DNA from: Citrobacter youngae
Lineage (GTDB): Bacteria > Pseudomonadota > Gammaproteobacteria > Enterobacterales > Enterobacteriaceae
Assembly: GCF_003818115.1 (NCBI RefSeq)
Contig: NZ_RPOI01000021.1
Span: forward strand, 62,001-126,000
DNA length: 64,000 nt
Reading direction: 5' to 3'
The position numbers and the translations under genes were made by a program. How positions within the stretch are numbered: position 1 is the first letter of the stretch; the number at the start of each line of letters is the position of its first letter. Under the pieces are notes generated by a model that was not told where the DNA came from, did not search any database, and saw only the letters and a list, made by a program, of their open reading frames with translations. This document shows positions 11,479-23,349 of this stretch, in pieces.

Positions 11479-11797
11479 CCTATGGCAGAGTAAATCCGAT
11501 GATGCATCTGGTTTATTCTGCTTTTTTATTTTTATTTGAAATTTTATGCTGAAATCTGCTTTTGTTTTTTGCCCGGGAGGGCGAAAAAATAGAGTAATCG
11601 CTGTAAGTGCTCATTTTTAAGCGATTATTTGTCATTTCATTTGCTTATACTGGTTTAATTCTCCGTTTATTCGATTCTTTCCTCCGTTTTATTCTTATCC
11701 GCCGTTACGCCACCACTTCAGTGTCAATTGCCATGCCTTATCGTCAGCGGTTAATGTGTTGTTAAACCGTTATTCATTATAAGAGTGGAGGCAAGCC
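11479..11797 (+). promoter_or_regulatory. ilvIH upstream control region
   Basis: These 319 bp hold no gene. They are T-rich, with a palindrome ttttttgcccgggagggcgaaaaaa at 11564-11588 just after leuO; its T runs are inside the stem rather than after it, so it is not a standard terminator. In E. coli the matching region holds several Lrp sites that make ilvIH leucine-responsive. I infer the same here but cannot map the degenerate Lrp motif with confidence. A gagtggaggcaa ribosome site precedes ilvI. Confidence 0.55.
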
Positions 11798-13522
11798 ATG
11801 GAGATGTTGTCTGGAGCCGAGATGGTCGTCCGATCGCTCATCGATCAGGGTGTGAAGCAGGTATTCGGGTATCCCGGGGGCGCAGTCCTCGATATTTATG
11901 ATGCTTTGCATACGGTCGGTGGTATTGATCATGTGCTGGTCCGCCATGAGCAGGCAGCGGTCCATATGGCCGATGGTCTGGCACGTGCGACGGGGGAAGT
12001 GGGCGTTGTGTTGGTCACCTCAGGGCCGGGAGCAACCAATGCGATCACCGGTATCGCAACGGCGTACATGGACTCCATTCCGCTGGTGATCCTCTCCGGA
12101 CAAGTGGCTACCTCTCTGATTGGCTACGATGCCTTCCAGGAGTGCGACATGGTGGGGATTTCTCGCCCGGTGGTAAAACACAGCTTTCTGGTTAAACAAA
12201 CGGAAGACATCCCGCAGGTGCTGAAAAAAGCCTTCTGGCTGGCGGCAAGCGGTCGTCCGGGACCGGTGGTAGTGGATTTGCCGAAAGATATTCTGAATCC
12301 GGCGAAGAAACTGCCTTACAGCTGGCCGGAGTCGGTGAGCATGCGTTCGTATAATCCGACGACGACCGGGCACAAAGGACAGATAAAACGTGCTCTGCAG
12401 ACGCTGGTAGCCGCGAAAAAACCGGTTGTGTACGTGGGGGGCGGGGCGGTGAATGCTGCCTGCCACGAACAGCTGAGGCAGATTGCTGAAGCACTAAATC
12501 TGCCGGTTGTCTCCTCACTGATGGGCTTAGGTGCGTTTCCGGCAACGCATCGTCAGGCGCTGGGCATGTTGGGTATGCATGGTACCTATGAAGCGAATAT
12601 GACTATGCATCATTCGGATGTGATATTTGCGGTCGGCGTGCGCTTTGACGATCGTACAACCAATAATTTGGCAAAATATTGCCCGAATGCGACCGTGTTA
12701 CATATCGATATCGACCCCACCTCTATTTCAAAAACCGTCACGGCGGATATTCCAATCGTGGGCGATGCTCTCCTGGTGCTGGATCAGATGCTTGAGCTGC
12801 TGGAGCAGGAGAAATCGCAGCAGCCGCTGGACGATAACCGTGACTGGTGGCAACAGATTGAGCACTGGCGCGCCCGTCAGTGCCTGAAATACGACACTCA
12901 AAGCGAAAGTATTAAACCGCAGGCGGTGATCGAAACCATCTGGCGCCTGACGAAAGGGGATGCGTATGTGACCTCTGACGTTGGTCAGCATCAGATGTTT
13001 GCTGCGCTGTACTATCCGTTTGATAAACCGCGCCGCTGGATCAACTCAGGCGGTCTTGGCACCATGGGATTCGGTTTACCCGCAGCGTTAGGGGTGAAGA
13101 TGGCACTGCCGAATGAAACGGTAGTCTGCGTTACCGGTGATGGCAGTATTCAGATGAATATCCAGGAGCTGTCGACGGCGCTGCAATATGAGCTGCCGGT
13201 GCTGGTACTCAACCTTAACAACCGCTATCTCGGCATGGTGAAACAGTGGCAGGACATGATCTATTCCGGGCGTCATTCGCAGTCTTATATGCAGTCGCTA
13301 CCTGATTTTGTTCGTCTTGCTGAAGCATATGGGCATATTGGTATCCAGATAAATCATCCGGATGAGCTGGAAAGCAAACTGGGGGAAGCACTGGAACATG
13401 TGCGCAACCACCGGCTGGTGTTTGTTGATGTCACCGTCGATGGCAGTGAGCATGTCTACCCGATGCAAATTCGAGGGGGCGGTATGGATGAGATGTGGTT
13501 AAGCAAAACGGAGAGGACCTGA
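11798..13522 (+). CDS. ilvI: Acetolactate synthase III catalytic subunit IlvI
   Basis: IlvI is the large subunit of acetohydroxyacid synthase III, which joins two pyruvates, or pyruvate and 2-ketobutyrate, on the path to valine, leucine and isoleucine. The 574 residues equal E. coli. Catalytic glutamate E51 sits in [13 protein letters not shown]. The ThDP/Mg motif GDGSIQMN to NLNN lies at about 446-474, and the central FAD-binding domain between. It starts at ATG 11798 after a strong gtggaggc site. ilvH follows two bases after its stop. Confidence 0.98.
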   Translation: MEMLSGAEMVVRSLIDQGVKQVFGYPGGAVLDIYDALHTVGGIDHVLVRHEQAAVHMADGLARATGEVGVVLVTSGPGATNAITGIATAYMDSIPLVILSGQVATSLIGYDAFQECDMVGISRPVVKHSFLVKQTEDIPQVLKKAFWLAASGRPGPVVVDLPKDILNPAKKLPYSWPESVSMRSYNPTTTGHKGQIKRALQTLVAAKKPVVYVGGGAVNAACHEQLRQIAEALNLPVVSSLMGLGAFPATHRQALGMLGMHGTYEANMTMHHSDVIFAVGVRFDDRTTNNLAKYCPNATVLHIDIDPTSISKTVTADIPIVGDALLVLDQMLELLEQEKSQQPLDDNRDWWQQIEHWRARQCLKYDTQSESIKPQAVIETIWRLTKGDAYVTSDVGQHQMFAALYYPFDKPRRWINSGGLGTMGFGLPAALGVKMALPNETVVCVTGDGSIQMNIQELSTALQYELPVLVLNLNNRYLGMVKQWQDMIYSGRHSQSYMQSLPDFVRLAEAYGHIGIQINHPDELESKLGEALEHVRNHRLVFVDVTVDGSEHVYPMQIRGGGMDEMWLSKTERT

Positions 13523-13524
13523 TT

Positions 13525-14016
13525 ATGCGCCGGATATTATCAGTATTACTGGAAAACGAGTCTGGGGCATTATCGCGCGTAATAGGCCTCTTCGCTCAGC
13601 GTGGTTACAACATTGAAAGCCTGACCGTCGCGCCGACTGACGATCCGACCTTATCACGGATGACGATCCAGACCGTGGGCGATGAAAAGGTCCTCGAGCA
13701 AATTGAAAAGCAACTGCACAAGCTGGTGGACGTTCTGCGCGTCAGCGAACTGGGGCAGGGCGCCCATGTTGAACGAGAAATTATGCTGGTGAAAATTCAG
13801 GCCAGCGGGTATGGCCGGGAAGAGGTGAAACGCAACACGGAGATTTTTCGTGGGCAAATTATCGACGTTACGCCGTCGATCTACACCGTACAACTGGCGG
13901 GCACCAGCGATAAGCTGGATGCGTTTCTGGCAACGCTGCGTGAAGTCGCTAAAATTGTGGAAGTTGCCCGTTCCGGCGTGGTGGGACTCTCCCGAGGCGA
14001 TAAAATCATGCGTTAA
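13525..14016 (+). CDS. ilvH: Acetolactate synthase III regulatory subunit IlvH
   Basis: This small subunit activates IlvI and gives valine feedback inhibition. The ATG at 13525 yields 163 residues ([20 protein letters not shown]). An in-frame start 30 bp upstream would overlap ilvI and add residues not found in the family. The N-terminal ACT domain (about 1-80) holds the valine-site region with NESGALSRV, and the C-terminal ACT-like domain follows ([10 protein letters not shown] onward). It is co-transcribed with ilvI. Confidence 0.97.
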   Translation: MRRILSVLLENESGALSRVIGLFAQRGYNIESLTVAPTDDPTLSRMTIQTVGDEKVLEQIEKQLHKLVDVLRVSELGQGAHVEREIMLVKIQASGYGREEVKRNTEIFRGQIIDVTPSIYTVQLAGTSDKLDAFLATLREVAKIVEVARSGVVGLSRGDKIMR

Positions 14017-14071
14017 TAGCCGACTGTAGTCCTGATAAGCACAGTGCCATCAGGCATCATCGTGGAGGTCA

Positions 14072-14108
14072 TGCCGGATGGCGGCGTAAATGCCTTATCC
14101 GGCCTACA
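14072..14108. repeat. Single REP unit after ilvH
   Basis: A palindromic unit, tgccggatggcggcgtaaat followed by gccttatccggcctaca, lies 56 bp after the ilvH stop. An imperfect partner, cagtgccatcaggcatca, lies at about 14042-14059. I saw no separate T-tailed terminator for ilvIH, so this REP is the likely transcript boundary. Confidence 0.85.
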
Positions 14109-14280
14109 GGTAACGTACCCGTTTTCGCTGATGCTACCTGTTGCGCTTTTTTTTGCGAAATCAGCAGTAACCAGAGACAAAAGCGGTTGCCGCAGTCATT
14201 ATTCTGCGCTTAGATGTTAATAAATTTAACCCATGCCATCTTAAAGGTTATGGTTTGTACATTTTACGCAAGGGGCAATT

Positions 14281-15285
14281 GTGAAACTGGATGAAATCGC
14301 TCGGTTGGCCGGCGTTTCGCGAACGACTGCAAGCTACGTTATTAATGGCAAAGCAAAGCAATACCGCGTAAGCGACAAAACGGTCGAAAAAGTCATGGCG
14401 GTGGTGCGCGAACATAATTACCACCCTAATGCTGTGGCAGCCGGGCTCCGTGCTGGACGCACACGTTCTATCGGGTTGGTGATCCCGGACCTGGAGAATA
14501 CGAGTTATACCCGCATTGCAAACTACCTGGAACGTCAGGCGCGTCAGCGTGGGTATCAACTGCTGATTGCCTGCTCTGAAGATCAGCCGGATAACGAAAT
14601 GCGCTGTATTGAGCACCTTTTGCAGCGTCAGGTTGACGCCATTATTGTGTCTACCTCATTACCGCCGGAACATCCGTTCTATCAGCGCTGGGCGAACAGT
14701 TCATTCCCGATTGTGGCGCTGGATCGTGCGCTGGATCGTGAACACTTCACCAGTGTTGTCGGCGCAGACCAGGATGATGCGGAAATGCTGGCGGAGGAAT
14801 TGCGTAAATTCCCTGCTGAAACCGTGCTCTATCTGGGGGCGCTCCCTGAATTATCGGTCAGTTTCCTGCGCGAACAGGGTTTCCGTACCGCGTGGAAAGA
14901 CGATCCGCGTGACGTGCACTTCCTGTATGCCAATAGCTATGAGCGGGAGGCAGCAGCGCAGTTGTTTGATAAATGGCTGGAAACACATCCGATGCCTCAG
15001 GCACTGTTCACCACCTCATTCGCGCTATTGCAGGGGGTGATGGATGTGACATTGCGTCGCGATGGGCAACTGCCATCCGATTTAGCCATTGCCACGTTTG
15101 GCGATCACGAACTGCTCGACTTCCTGCAATGTCCGGTGCTGGCAGTGGCACAGCGCCACCGAGATGTGGCTGAACGTGTGCTGGAGATCGTCCTTGCAAG
15201 CCTTGATGAACCGCGTAAACCAAAACCAGGATTAACGCGCATTCGGCGTAATCTGTACCGCCGCGGCATCCTTAGCCGTAACTAA
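14281..15285 (+). CDS. cra: Catabolite repressor-activator Cra (FruR)
   Basis: Cra is a LacI-family regulator that represses glycolytic and activates gluconeogenic genes and is released from DNA by fructose-1-phosphate or fructose-1,6-bisphosphate. The start is GTG at 14281, as in E. coli, giving 334 residues. The helix-turn-helix is [20 protein letters not shown] (1-20), then the LacI hinge region (about 46-60). The sugar-binding core runs from [13 protein letters not shown] to near the end. The upstream gap carries a REP unit. I could not recognise the short fruL leader there. Confidence 0.97.
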   Translation: MKLDEIARLAGVSRTTASYVINGKAKQYRVSDKTVEKVMAVVREHNYHPNAVAAGLRAGRTRSIGLVIPDLENTSYTRIANYLERQARQRGYQLLIACSEDQPDNEMRCIEHLLQRQVDAIIVSTSLPPEHPFYQRWANSSFPIVALDRALDREHFTSVVGADQDDAEMLAEELRKFPAETVLYLGALPELSVSFLREQGFRTAWKDDPRDVHFLYANSYEREAAAQLFDKWLETHPMPQALFTTSFALLQGVMDVTLRRDGQLPSDLAIATFGDHELLDFLQCPVLAVAQRHRDVAERVLEIVLASLDEPRKPKPGLTRIRRNLYRRGILSRN

Positions 15286-15815
15286 GTGGTTGCTATTGAT
15301 GGCATTGGAGAGAATGCTTCGATGCCATCAAATATTTTATTCTCAGAAATAACCTTATTCTATTTAAGAATATTCTTTAGAATTATCTGAAATTTATTCT
15401 TTAATTATCCTAATTTAAAAATGCAACTATCCTTTTTTGGGTTATTGATACGTAACGGCGCGTTACGTTTGTATTATTTTGTTACATGCTTGTGTGGATT
15501 TGCCGAATTAACAAACACTTTGCCGCCGAATTGCGGCAATCTCTCACCTTCCTTGGCCGTACGGGCCGTACAGACCGATGAACTGGTACTGTTATCTCGC
15601 TGCATATTGTCCTAAAATGCCGCTCGCGTCGCAAACTGACACTTTATATTTTCCTCGGTTGATATTGAGTTGTTTTAAACAATGATGAGTTGTTGGATTT
15701 TTTTCTTACAAATATTCATGACGTTAATTTGCTTCGTTTGCTGTACGGAATTTGTTCAACGCAGATATTAGCCGTAAACAATGGGTTTTTTGCTCCGCTA
15801 AGCGCCGTGACTTGC
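15286..15815. other. cra-mraZ spacer, no convincing gene
   Basis: This gap of about 530 bp is A+T-rich near cra (15340-15420). It then contains a ttgccgc/gcggcaa hairpin at 15522-15541 and a ggccgtac direct repeat (15554-15570), neither with a T tract. A 64-codon frame at 15421-15615 has no clear ribosome site and unusual composition, so I do not call it. The right end merges into the Pmra promoter. Confidence 0.5.
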
Positions 15816-15844
15816 TTGACAAGGTTTTCCTCCGCTCCGTAAAC
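15816..15844 (+). promoter_or_regulatory. Pmra, main promoter of the division/cell wall cluster
   Basis: A perfect -35 TTGACA at 15816-15821 is followed after 17 bp by GTAAAC (15839-15844) as -10. It sits 52 bp before the mraZ ATG and matches the E. coli mra promoter, which drives mraZ and the long dcw transcript that follows. Confidence 0.88.
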
Positions 15845-15852
15845 TCCTTTAA

Positions 15853-15887
15853 GTGGGAATTTGTGGGATAAAGTGGTAATCGGGGGT
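15853..15887 (+). promoter_or_regulatory. MraZ operator: four GTGGG-type repeats
   Basis: Four direct repeats are spaced exactly 10 bp apart: gtggg (15853), gtggg (15863), gtggt (15873) and ggggt (15883). MraZ is known to bind TGGGN-type repeats in its own 5' region with this helical phasing to autorepress the dcw promoter. The last two repeats deviate by one or two bases. The cluster ends 9 bp before the mraZ ATG. Confidence 0.9.
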
Positions 15888-15896
15888 GAGACTGGC

Positions 15897-16355
15897 ATGT
15901 TCCGGGGAGCAACGTTAGTTAATCTCGACAGTAAAGGGCGCTTATCGGTGCCTACCCGTTATCGGGATCAACTGCTCGAGAGCGCTACCGGTCAAATGGT
16001 TTGTACCATTGACATCCATCACCCGTGCCTGCTGCTGTACCCCCTGCCTGAATGGGAAATTATCGAGCAGAAGTTATCGCGTCTGTCGAGCATGAATCCA
16101 GTTGAGCGTCGCGTACAGCGCTTATTGCTGGGTCATGCCAGCGAATGTCAGATGGATAACGCCGGTCGCTTATTGATCGCGCCCATTCTGCGACAACACG
16201 CAGGGCTAACGAAAGAAGTGATGCTGGTTGGGCAGTTCAATAAGTTTGAGCTGTGGGATGAAACGACCTGGTATCAACAGGTCAAGGAAGATATCGACGC
16301 TGAGCAGTCTGTGACCGGCGCGCTGTCGGAACGATTGCAGGACTTGTCTCTATAA
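15897..16355 (+). CDS. mraZ: Transcriptional regulator MraZ
   Basis: MraZ is an AbrB-fold ring-forming DNA-binding protein that autorepresses the dcw promoter. The ATG at 15897 gives 152 residues ([19 protein letters not shown]). A longer frame from 15861 would start inside the operator repeats and is rejected. Two tandem SpoVT/AbrB-like halves are visible, each with the DxxGR signature: [15 protein letters not shown] (9-23) and [13 protein letters not shown] (about 81-93). The rsmH start follows one base after its stop. Confidence 0.96.
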   Translation: MFRGATLVNLDSKGRLSVPTRYRDQLLESATGQMVCTIDIHHPCLLLYPLPEWEIIEQKLSRLSSMNPVERRVQRLLLGHASECQMDNAGRLLIAPILRQHAGLTKEVMLVGQFNKFELWDETTWYQQVKEDIDAEQSVTGALSERLQDLSL

Positions 16356-16356
16356 G

Positions 16357-17298
16357 ATGCTGGAAAATTATAAACACACCACGGTGTTGCTGGATGAAGC
16401 CGTAAACGGCCTGAATATTCGTCCAGACGGCATCTACATTGATGGGACATTTGGTCGCGGTGGTCATTCACGTCTGATCCTCTCACAGCTTGGTGAAGAG
16501 GGACGTTTACTGGCAATCGATCGCGATCCGCAGGCTATTGCCGTTGCAAAGACGATTACCGATCCCCGTTTTTCCATCGTACATGGACCTTTTTCTGCGT
16601 TGGCTGACTATGTCGCCGAACGCGGACTGACCGGTAAGATCGACGGGATTCTTCTCGATCTTGGGGTTTCATCTCCGCAGCTTGATGACGCGGAGCGCGG
16701 TTTTTCGTTTATGCGTGACGGTCCGTTAGATATGCGTATGGACCCAACACGCGGTCAGTCAGCGGCTGAATGGCTGCAAACCGCCGATGAAGCAGACATT
16801 GCCTGGGTGATTAAAACCTTTGGCGAAGAACGCTTCGGCAAACGCATTGCTCGCGCCATTGTCGAGCGCAATCGCATCGAACCGATGACCCGCACCAAAG
16901 AGCTGGCGGAAGTGATTGCGGCGGCAATGCCGGTGAAAGACAAATTCAAACATCCCGCGACCCGTACCTTCCAGGCGGTGCGCATTTGGGTGAACAGTGA
17001 ACTGGAGGAGATAGAGCAGGCGCTAAAAAGCTCGCTCAGCGTGCTGGCACCAGGTGGTCGCCTTTCGATAATCAGTTTCCATTCGCTTGAAGATCGCATT
17101 GTGAAACGCTTTATGCGCGAACAAAGCCGTGGTCCTCAGGTTCCGGCTGGAATACCGATGACCGAAGCGCAGATCAAAAAGCTGGGCGGCCGTGAGTTAA
17201 GAGCACTAGGCAAGATGATGCCGGGCGAAGAAGAGGTAGCTGAAAATCCTCGTGCCCGTAGTTCAGTTCTGCGTATTGCAGAGAGGACGAACGCATGA
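16357..17298 (+). CDS. rsmH: 16S rRNA C1402 N4-methyltransferase RsmH (MraW)
   Basis: RsmH methylates N4 of cytidine 1402 in the ribosomal P site using SAM. It has 313 residues. The SAM-binding motif is [14 protein letters not shown] (about 29-42). Downstream are [20 protein letters not shown] (about 99-118) and the conserved [19 protein letters not shown]. It is the second gene of the cluster and overlaps ftsL by 4 bp (ATGA). Confidence 0.97.
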   Translation: MLENYKHTTVLLDEAVNGLNIRPDGIYIDGTFGRGGHSRLILSQLGEEGRLLAIDRDPQAIAVAKTITDPRFSIVHGPFSALADYVAERGLTGKIDGILLDLGVSSPQLDDAERGFSFMRDGPLDMRMDPTRGQSAAEWLQTADEADIAWVIKTFGEERFGKRIARAIVERNRIEPMTRTKELAEVIAAAMPVKDKFKHPATRTFQAVRIWVNSELEEIEQALKSSLSVLAPGGRLSIISFHSLEDRIVKRFMREQSRGPQVPAGIPMTEAQIKKLGGRELRALGKMMPGEEEVAENPRARSSVLRIAERTNA

Positions 17299-17660
17299 TC
17301 AGCAGAGTGACAGAAGCCCTCAGCAAAGTTAAGGGATCGATAGGAAGCAACGAGCGCCATGCCTTGCCTGGTGTGATCGGTGACGATCTTTTGCGGTTTG
17401 GGAAGCTGCCACTCTGCCTGTTCATTTGCATTATTTTGACGGCGGTTACCGTCGTGACAACAGCACACCATACGCGGTTACTGACCGCGCAGCGTGAGCA
17501 GCTGGTTCTGGAGCGAGATGCGCTGGATATCGAATGGCGCAACCTGATCCTTGAGGAGAACGCGCTCGGCGACCATAGCCGTGTTGAACGGATCGCAACG
17601 GAAAAGCTGCAAATGCAGCATGTTGATCCCTCACAAGAAAACATCGTAGTACAAAAATAA
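17295..17660 (+). CDS. ftsL: Cell division protein FtsL
   Basis: FtsL is a bitopic inner-membrane protein of the FtsQLB complex that signals FtsWI to begin septal synthesis. It has 121 residues: a cytoplasmic tail (1-36), one membrane segment at about 37-57 ([20 protein letters not shown]) and a periplasmic coiled coil with leucine spacing (about 60-100). It overlaps rsmH by 4 bp and precedes ftsI by 15 bp. Confidence 0.97.
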   Translation: MISRVTEALSKVKGSIGSNERHALPGVIGDDLLRFGKLPLCLFICIILTAVTVVTTAHHTRLLTAQREQLVLERDALDIEWRNLILEENALGDHSRVERIATEKLQMQHVDPSQENIVVQK

Positions 17661-17675
17661 GGATAAACGCGACGC

Positions 17676-19442
17676 ATGAAAGCAGCGGCAAAAACGCACA
17701 AACCAAAACGCCAGGAAGAACAAGCCAACTTTATCAGTTGGCGTTTTGCGTTACTGTGCGGCTGTATTTTGCTGGCACTGGGTTTTCTGCTGGGGCGCGT
17801 TGCCTGGCTGCAAATCATCGCGCCGGACATGCTGGTACGTCAGGGCGACATGCGCTCTCTGCGCGTCCAGGAAGTGTCCACCTCGCGCGGGATGATTACC
17901 GACCGCTCTGGTCGTCCACTGGCGGTGAGCGTTCCGGTGAAGGCGATTTGGGCCGACCCGAAAGAGGTGCATGACGCAGGCGGCGTGAGCGTTGGCGAGC
18001 GCTGGAGAGCGCTGTCGACGGCGCTGAACCTCCCGCTCGATCAACTGGCTTCCCGCATTAACGCCAACCCGAAAGGGCGCTTTATCTATCTGGCGCGTCA
18101 GGTAAACCCTGACATGGCTGACTACATCAAAAAACTGAAGCTGCCAGGGATTCACCTGCGTGAAGAGTCCCGCCGTTACTATCCTTCCGGAGAAGTGACC
18201 GCTCACCTCATCGGTTTTACCAACGTCGACAGCCAGGGGATTGAAGGCGTTGAGAAGAGCTTCGATAAATGGCTCACCGGACAACCGGGTGAACGTATTG
18301 TACGTAAAGACCGCTATGGCCGCGTCATTGAAGATATCTCCTCTACCGACAGCCAGGCGGCGCACAACCTGGCGCTGAGTATCGATGAGCGTTTACAGGC
18401 GCTGGTCTACCGTGAACTGAATAACGCCGTGGCGTTTAACAAGGCTGAGTCAGGCAGTGCGGTGCTGGTGGATGTGAACACCGGTGAAGTGCTGGCAATG
18501 GCCAACAGTCCGTCTTACAACCCGAACAATCTCACCGGTACGCCGAAAGACGCGATGCGTAACCGTACCATTACCGACGTGTTTGAGCCGGGTTCTACCG
18601 TTAAACCGATGGTGGTGATGACCGCGCTGCAGCGTGGCGTGGTACGTGAAAATACCGTACTTAACACCATTCCTTACCGAATTAATGGCCACGAAATTAA
18701 AGACGTGGCGCGTTATAGCGAATTGACCCTTACCGGGGTTTTGCAGAAGTCGAGTAACGTCGGTGTTTCCAAGCTGGCGTTAGCGATGCCGTCCTCAGCG
18801 TTAGTAGATACTTACTCACGTTTTGGGCTGGGAAAAGCGACCAATTTGGGGTTGGTCGGAGAACGCAGTGGCTTATATCCTCAAAAACAACGGTGGTCTG
18901 ACATAGAGAGGGCCACCTTCTCTTTCGGCTATGGGCTAATGGTAACGCCGTTACAGTTAGCGCGAGTCTACGCAACGATCGGCAGCTATGGCGTTTATCG
19001 CCCGCTGTCGATTACCAAAGTTGACCCTCCTGTTCCGGGCGAGCGTATCTTCCCGGAAGCCACCGTACGCACCGTGGTGCACATGATGGAAAGCGTGGCG
19101 CTGCCTGGTGGCGGCGGCGTGAAGGCGGCGATTAAAGGCTATCGCATCGCCATTAAAACCGGTACGGCGAAAAAAGTCGGGCCAGATGGCCGCTACATCA
19201 ATAAATACATTGCTTATACCGCAGGTGTTGCGCCTGCGAGTCAGCCGCGCTTCGCGCTGGTTGTTGTTATCAACGATCCGCAGGCGGGTAAATATTACGG
19301 TGGCGCCGTTTCCGCGCCGGTCTTTGGTGCCATCATGGGCGGCGTTTTGCGCACCATGAACATCGAGCCGGATGCGCTGACAACGGGCGATAAAAATGAA
19401 TTTGTGAATAATCAAGGCGAGGCAACAGGTGGCAGATCGTAA
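17676..19442 (+). CDS. ftsI: Septal peptidoglycan transpeptidase FtsI (PBP3)
   Basis: FtsI is the monofunctional class B transpeptidase that cross-links septal peptidoglycan and the target of aztreonam and cephalexin. The 588 residues equal E. coli. An N-terminal membrane anchor (about 22-42) is followed by the pedestal domain. Active-site serine S307 lies in GSTVK, with SSN at 359-361 and KTGT at 494-497. The region at 332-337 reads IPYRIN once, i.e. without the four-residue duplications linked to reduced beta-lactam susceptibility. It overlaps murE by 14 bp. Confidence 0.98.
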   Translation: MKAAAKTHKPKRQEEQANFISWRFALLCGCILLALGFLLGRVAWLQIIAPDMLVRQGDMRSLRVQEVSTSRGMITDRSGRPLAVSVPVKAIWADPKEVHDAGGVSVGERWRALSTALNLPLDQLASRINANPKGRFIYLARQVNPDMADYIKKLKLPGIHLREESRRYYPSGEVTAHLIGFTNVDSQGIEGVEKSFDKWLTGQPGERIVRKDRYGRVIEDISSTDSQAAHNLALSIDERLQALVYRELNNAVAFNKAESGSAVLVDVNTGEVLAMANSPSYNPNNLTGTPKDAMRNRTITDVFEPGSTVKPMVVMTALQRGVVRENTVLNTIPYRINGHEIKDVARYSELTLTGVLQKSSNVGVSKLALAMPSSALVDTYSRFGLGKATNLGLVGERSGLYPQKQRWSDIERATFSFGYGLMVTPLQLARVYATIGSYGVYRPLSITKVDPPVPGERIFPEATVRTVVHMMESVALPGGGGVKAAIKGYRIAIKTGTAKKVGPDGRYINKYIAYTAGVAPASQPRFALVVVINDPQAGKYYGGAVSAPVFGAIMGGVLRTMNIEPDALTTGDKNEFVNNQGEATGGRS

Positions 19443-20916
19443 TTTGCGCGACCTTCTTGCTCCATGGGTGCCGGGTGCACCGGAGCGAGCACTGCGAGAG
19501 ATGACACTCGACAGCCGTGTGGCTGCATCGGGCGATCTCTTTGTCGCAGTATTGGGTCATCAGGCGGACGGGCGTCGATATATCCCGCAGGCGATAGCGC
19601 AAGGTGTGGCTGCCATTATTGCAGAAGCAAAAGATGAAGCTGCTGACGGTGAAATCCGCGAAATGCACGGTGTACCGGTTATCTATCTGAGCCAGCTTAA
19701 CGAACGCTTATCTGCACTGGCGGGCCGTTTTTACCATGAGCCTTCTGAAAAAATGCGTCTGGTCGGTGTGACCGGAACGAACGGTAAAACCACCACCACC
19801 CAACTGCTGGCACAGTGGAGCCAACTGCTTGGTGAAACCAGTGCGGTAATGGGAACGGTAGGTAATGGCCTGCTGGGTAAAGTGATCCCGACGGAAAATA
19901 CCACTGGTTCAGCCGTTGACGTTCAGCATGTGCTGGCGGGTCTGGTTGAACAGGGCGCGACCTTTGGCGCGATGGAAGTTTCATCGCATGGTCTGGTTCA
20001 GCACCGCGTGGCGGCGCTGAAATTTGCGGCCTCAGTATTTACCAACTTAAGCCGTGACCATCTCGATTATCACGGCGATATGGAGCACTACGAAGCCGCG
20101 AAATGGCTGCTGTATTCCACGCACCATTGCGGGCAGGCCATTGTTAATGCGGATGATGAAGTCGGTCGCCGCTGGCTGGCTAAACTTCCCGATGCGGTTG
20201 CCGTATCAATGGAAGACCACATTAACCCGAACTGTCACGGTCGTTGGTTAAAAGCGATTGACGTGGATTATCACGATAGCGGCGCGACGATTCGATTTGC
20301 TTCCTCATGGGGCGACGGCGAAATTGAAAGCCGCCTGATGGGGGCGTTTAACGTCAGCAATTTGCTGCTGGCGCTGGCCACACTGTTGGCGTTGGGGTAT
20401 CCGTTAGCTGATTTACTGAAAACGGCGGCACGACTGCAGCCGGTTTGCGGGCGCATGGAAGTGTTCAGCGCGCCGGGCAAAACCACCGTGGTAGTTGATT
20501 ACGCCCATACGCCGGATGCACTGGAAAAAGCGCTGCAGGCGGCCCGTCTGCATTGCACCGGCAAGCTGTGGTGCGTCTTTGGCTGCGGCGGCGATCGCGA
20601 CAAAGGTAAACGTCCGTTGATGGGCGCCATTGCCGAGCAGTTTGCCGATGTCGTTGTGGTTACGGATGACAACCCGCGCACCGAAGAGCCTCGCGCCATT
20701 ATCAATGACATTCTGGCGGGGATGCTGGATGCCGGGCAGGCCAAAGTAATGGAAGGCCGTGCTGAAGCGGTCACTAGCGCCATCATGCAGGCAAAAGAAA
20801 ATGACGTGGTGCTGGTCGCTGGCAAAGGCCATGAAGATTACCAGATTGTTGGTGCACACCGTCTCGACTACTCCGATCGCGTGACGGCAGCACGTCTGCT
20901 GGGGGTTATCGCATGA
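19429..20916 (+). CDS. murE: UDP-MurNAc-tripeptide synthetase MurE
   Basis: MurE adds meso-diaminopimelate to UDP-MurNAc-L-Ala-D-Glu in the cytoplasm. It has 495 residues and starts at a GTG inside the end of ftsI. The P-loop is [15 protein letters not shown] (about 111-125). The meso-Dap signature DNPRTEEPR lies near residues 414-422, the motif that separates Dap-adding from lysine-adding enzymes. The C-terminal ligase domain ends [12 protein letters not shown]. It overlaps murF by 4 bp. Confidence 0.98.
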   Translation: MADRNLRDLLAPWVPGAPERALREMTLDSRVAASGDLFVAVLGHQADGRRYIPQAIAQGVAAIIAEAKDEAADGEIREMHGVPVIYLSQLNERLSALAGRFYHEPSEKMRLVGVTGTNGKTTTTQLLAQWSQLLGETSAVMGTVGNGLLGKVIPTENTTGSAVDVQHVLAGLVEQGATFGAMEVSSHGLVQHRVAALKFAASVFTNLSRDHLDYHGDMEHYEAAKWLLYSTHHCGQAIVNADDEVGRRWLAKLPDAVAVSMEDHINPNCHGRWLKAIDVDYHDSGATIRFASSWGDGEIESRLMGAFNVSNLLLALATLLALGYPLADLLKTAARLQPVCGRMEVFSAPGKTTVVVDYAHTPDALEKALQAARLHCTGKLWCVFGCGGDRDKGKRPLMGAIAEQFADVVVVTDDNPRTEEPRAIINDILAGMLDAGQAKVMEGRAEAVTSAIMQAKENDVVLVAGKGHEDYQIVGAHRLDYSDRVTAARLLGVIA

Positions 20917-22271
20917 TTAGCGTAACGCTCAGCCAACTGGCGGAGATCCTCCGTGGCGAACTGAAAGGGGCCGATCTGGCCCTTGATGCGGTGACAACCG
21001 ATACGCGTAAAGTGACGCCGGGCTGCCTGTTTGTGGCACTGAAAGGCGAACGCTTTGATGCCCATGATTTTGCAGACAAAGCGCAAGAGAGCGGGGCCGG
21101 TGCGCTGTTGGTCAGCCGCCCGTTGGACACCAACCTGCCGCAGCTGATTGTGAAAGATACGCGTCTGGCGTTTGGTGAACTGGCTGCGTGGGTTCGCGCC
21201 CAGGTTCCGGCGCGCGTTGTCGCGCTGACCGGCTCATCCGGTAAAACGTCCGTTAAAGAGATGACGGCTGCCATTCTGAGCCAGTGTGGTAACACTCTAT
21301 ATACCGCGGGCAACCTGAATAACGACATCGGTGTACCGATGACGCTGCTGCGCTTAAACAACGATTACGACTATGCCGTGATTGAGCTCGGTGCCAACCA
21401 TCAGGGCGAAATCGCCTGGACCGTCGGCCTGACGCGTCCGGAAGCGGCGCTGGTGAACAACCTGGCCGCCGCGCACCTGGAAGGCTTCGGCTCTCTGGCG
21501 GGCGTGGCGAAGGCAAAAGGTGAGATTTTTACCGGCCTGTCAGCGAACGGTATCGCCATTATGAATGCCGACAACAACGACTGGCTGAACTGGCAGAGCA
21601 TTATTGGCGATCGCAAAGTCTGGCGTTTTTCGCCGAATGCGGCTAACAGCGACTTTTCGGCGGCCAACGTACATGTGACCTCACACGGCACGGAGTTTAC
21701 GCTGCAAACCCCAACCGGAAGCATTGATGTTCTGCTGCCGTTACCGGGTCGCCATAATATCGCTAACGCCCTTGCGGCGGCGGCGCTTTCTATGGCGGTA
21801 GGCGCGACGCACGAGGCGATCAAAGCGGGTTTGAAGGATCTGCAAGCGGTACCGGGGCGTCTGTTCCCGATTCAACTCGCGGAAAATCAGCTGCTGCTGG
21901 ACGACTCCTATAACGCGAACGTCGGTTCGATGACCGCTGCGGTGCAGGTGCTGTCTGAAATGCCGGGCTATCGCGTACTGGTCGTTGGCGATATGGCAGA
22001 GCTTGGCGCAGAAAGCGAAGCATGCCATGTACAGGTGGGTGTTGCTGCGAAAGCCGCAGGCATCGACCGTGTACTGAGTACAGGAAAACTGAGTCAGGCA
22101 ATTAGCGACGCCAGTGGCGTTGGCGAACATTTTGCGGATAAAACCGCGCTGACCGCGCATCTTAAAGCGCTGATTGCAGAACATCAGATCATGACGATTT
22201 TAGTGAAGGGTTCACGTAGTGCCGCCATGGAAGAGGTAGTACGCGCATTACAGGAGAATGGGACATGTTAG
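20913..22271 (+). CDS. murF: D-Ala-D-Ala adding enzyme MurF
   Basis: MurF ligates D-alanyl-D-alanine to UDP-MurNAc-tripeptide, the last cytoplasmic nucleotide step. It has 452 residues. The ATP-binding loop is [12 protein letters not shown] (about 106-117), the central-domain [13 protein letters not shown] is intact, and the C-terminal domain holds [13 protein letters not shown]. It overlaps murE (ATGA) and mraY (7 bp). Confidence 0.98.
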   Translation: MISVTLSQLAEILRGELKGADLALDAVTTDTRKVTPGCLFVALKGERFDAHDFADKAQESGAGALLVSRPLDTNLPQLIVKDTRLAFGELAAWVRAQVPARVVALTGSSGKTSVKEMTAAILSQCGNTLYTAGNLNNDIGVPMTLLRLNNDYDYAVIELGANHQGEIAWTVGLTRPEAALVNNLAAAHLEGFGSLAGVAKAKGEIFTGLSANGIAIMNADNNDWLNWQSIIGDRKVWRFSPNAANSDFSAANVHVTSHGTEFTLQTPTGSIDVLLPLPGRHNIANALAAAALSMAVGATHEAIKAGLKDLQAVPGRLFPIQLAENQLLLDDSYNANVGSMTAAVQVLSEMPGYRVLVVGDMAELGAESEACHVQVGVAAKAAGIDRVLSTGKLSQAISDASGVGEHFADKTALTAHLKALIAEHQIMTILVKGSRSAAMEEVVRALQENGTC

Positions 22272-23347
22272 TTTGGCTGGCCGAACATTTGGTCAAATAT
22301 TATTCCGGCTTTAACGTCTTTTCCTATCCGACGTTTCGCGCCATCGTCAGCCTGCTGACCGCGCTGTTCATCTCTTTGTGGATGGGCCCGCGCATGATCG
22401 CCCGCTTACAAAAAATGTCCTTTGGACAGGTCGTACGTAACGACGGTCCGGAATCGCACTTCAGTAAACGCGGTACGCCAACCATGGGTGGGATCATGAT
22501 CCTCACCGCGATAGTTATCTCCGTACTGCTGTGGGCATATCCGTCGAACCCGTACGTATGGTGCGTGCTGGTGGTATTGATTGGCTACGGCATTATCGGT
22601 TTTGTCGATGACTACCGCAAAGTGGTGCGCAAAGATACCAAGGGCCTGATTGCCCGCTGGAAGTACTTCTGGATGTCGGTCATTGCATTAGGGGTCGCGT
22701 TTGCGCTGTATCTGGCCGGTAAAGACACTCCGGCGACCGAGCTGGTGGTGCCGTTCTTTAAAGACGTGATGCCGCAACTGGGGCTGTTCTACGTGCTGCT
22801 GGCGTACTTCGTGATTGTCGGTACCGGGAATGCGGTAAACCTTACCGACGGCCTGGATGGACTGGCGATTATGCCGACCGTGTTTGTGGCCGCCGGTTTT
22901 GCGCTGGTGGCATGGGCGACCGGTAACATGAACTTTGCTAACTATCTGCACATTCCTTATTTACGCCACGCTGGCGAATTGGTGATTGTCTGTACGGCGA
23001 TTGTCGGCGCAGGTTTAGGCTTCCTGTGGTTTAACACCTATCCGGCGCAGGTCTTTATGGGCGACGTCGGTTCACTGGCACTGGGTGGCGCGCTGGGCAT
23101 TATTGCCGTACTGCTGCGTCAGGAGTTCCTGTTAGTGATCATGGGCGGCGTATTTGTTGTAGAAACGCTGTCGGTCATTCTGCAGGTGGGCTCCTTTAAG
23201 CTGCGCGGACAGCGCATCTTCCGTATGGCGCCGATTCACCATCACTATGAACTGAAGGGCTGGCCGGAACCTCGCGTTATTGTGCGCTTCTGGATTATTT
23301 CGCTGATGCTGGTGCTGATTGGCCTGGCAACGCTGAAGGTACGTTAA
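22265..23347 (+). CDS. mraY: Phospho-MurNAc-pentapeptide translocase MraY
   Basis: MraY transfers phospho-MurNAc-pentapeptide to undecaprenyl phosphate to make lipid I. It has 360 residues and about ten membrane segments. The cytoplasmic catalytic motifs are [16 protein letters not shown] (about 114-129), [10 protein letters not shown] (about 192-201), [13 protein letters not shown] (about 264-276) and the [13 protein letters not shown] loop (about 321-333). It starts inside the murF end and precedes murD by 2 bp. Confidence 0.98.
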   Translation: MLVWLAEHLVKYYSGFNVFSYPTFRAIVSLLTALFISLWMGPRMIARLQKMSFGQVVRNDGPESHFSKRGTPTMGGIMILTAIVISVLLWAYPSNPYVWCVLVVLIGYGIIGFVDDYRKVVRKDTKGLIARWKYFWMSVIALGVAFALYLAGKDTPATELVVPFFKDVMPQLGLFYVLLAYFVIVGTGNAVNLTDGLDGLAIMPTVFVAAGFALVAWATGNMNFANYLHIPYLRHAGELVIVCTAIVGAGLGFLWFNTYPAQVFMGDVGSLALGGALGIIAVLLRQEFLLVIMGGVFVVETLSVILQVGSFKLRGQRIFRMAPIHHHYELKGWPEPRVIVRFWIISLMLVLIGLATLKVR

Positions 23348-23349
23348 TC

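Noticed and set aside
11564-11588. Palindrome after leuO considered as a terminator
   Set aside because: The T run lies in the 5' arm and A in the 3' arm, so no U tract follows the hairpin on either strand.
15421-15615. 64-codon frame in the cra-mraZ gap (MQLSFFGLLIRNGALRLYYF...)
   Set aside because: No Shine-Dalgarno, no recognisable homologue, and the region is otherwise promoter-like spacer. Not enough to call a gene.
18670-18690. Checked ftsI for YRIN/YRIK-type insertions that lower beta-lactam susceptibility
   Set aside because: The motif PYRIN occurs once at 333-337 as in wild type; there is no duplication.
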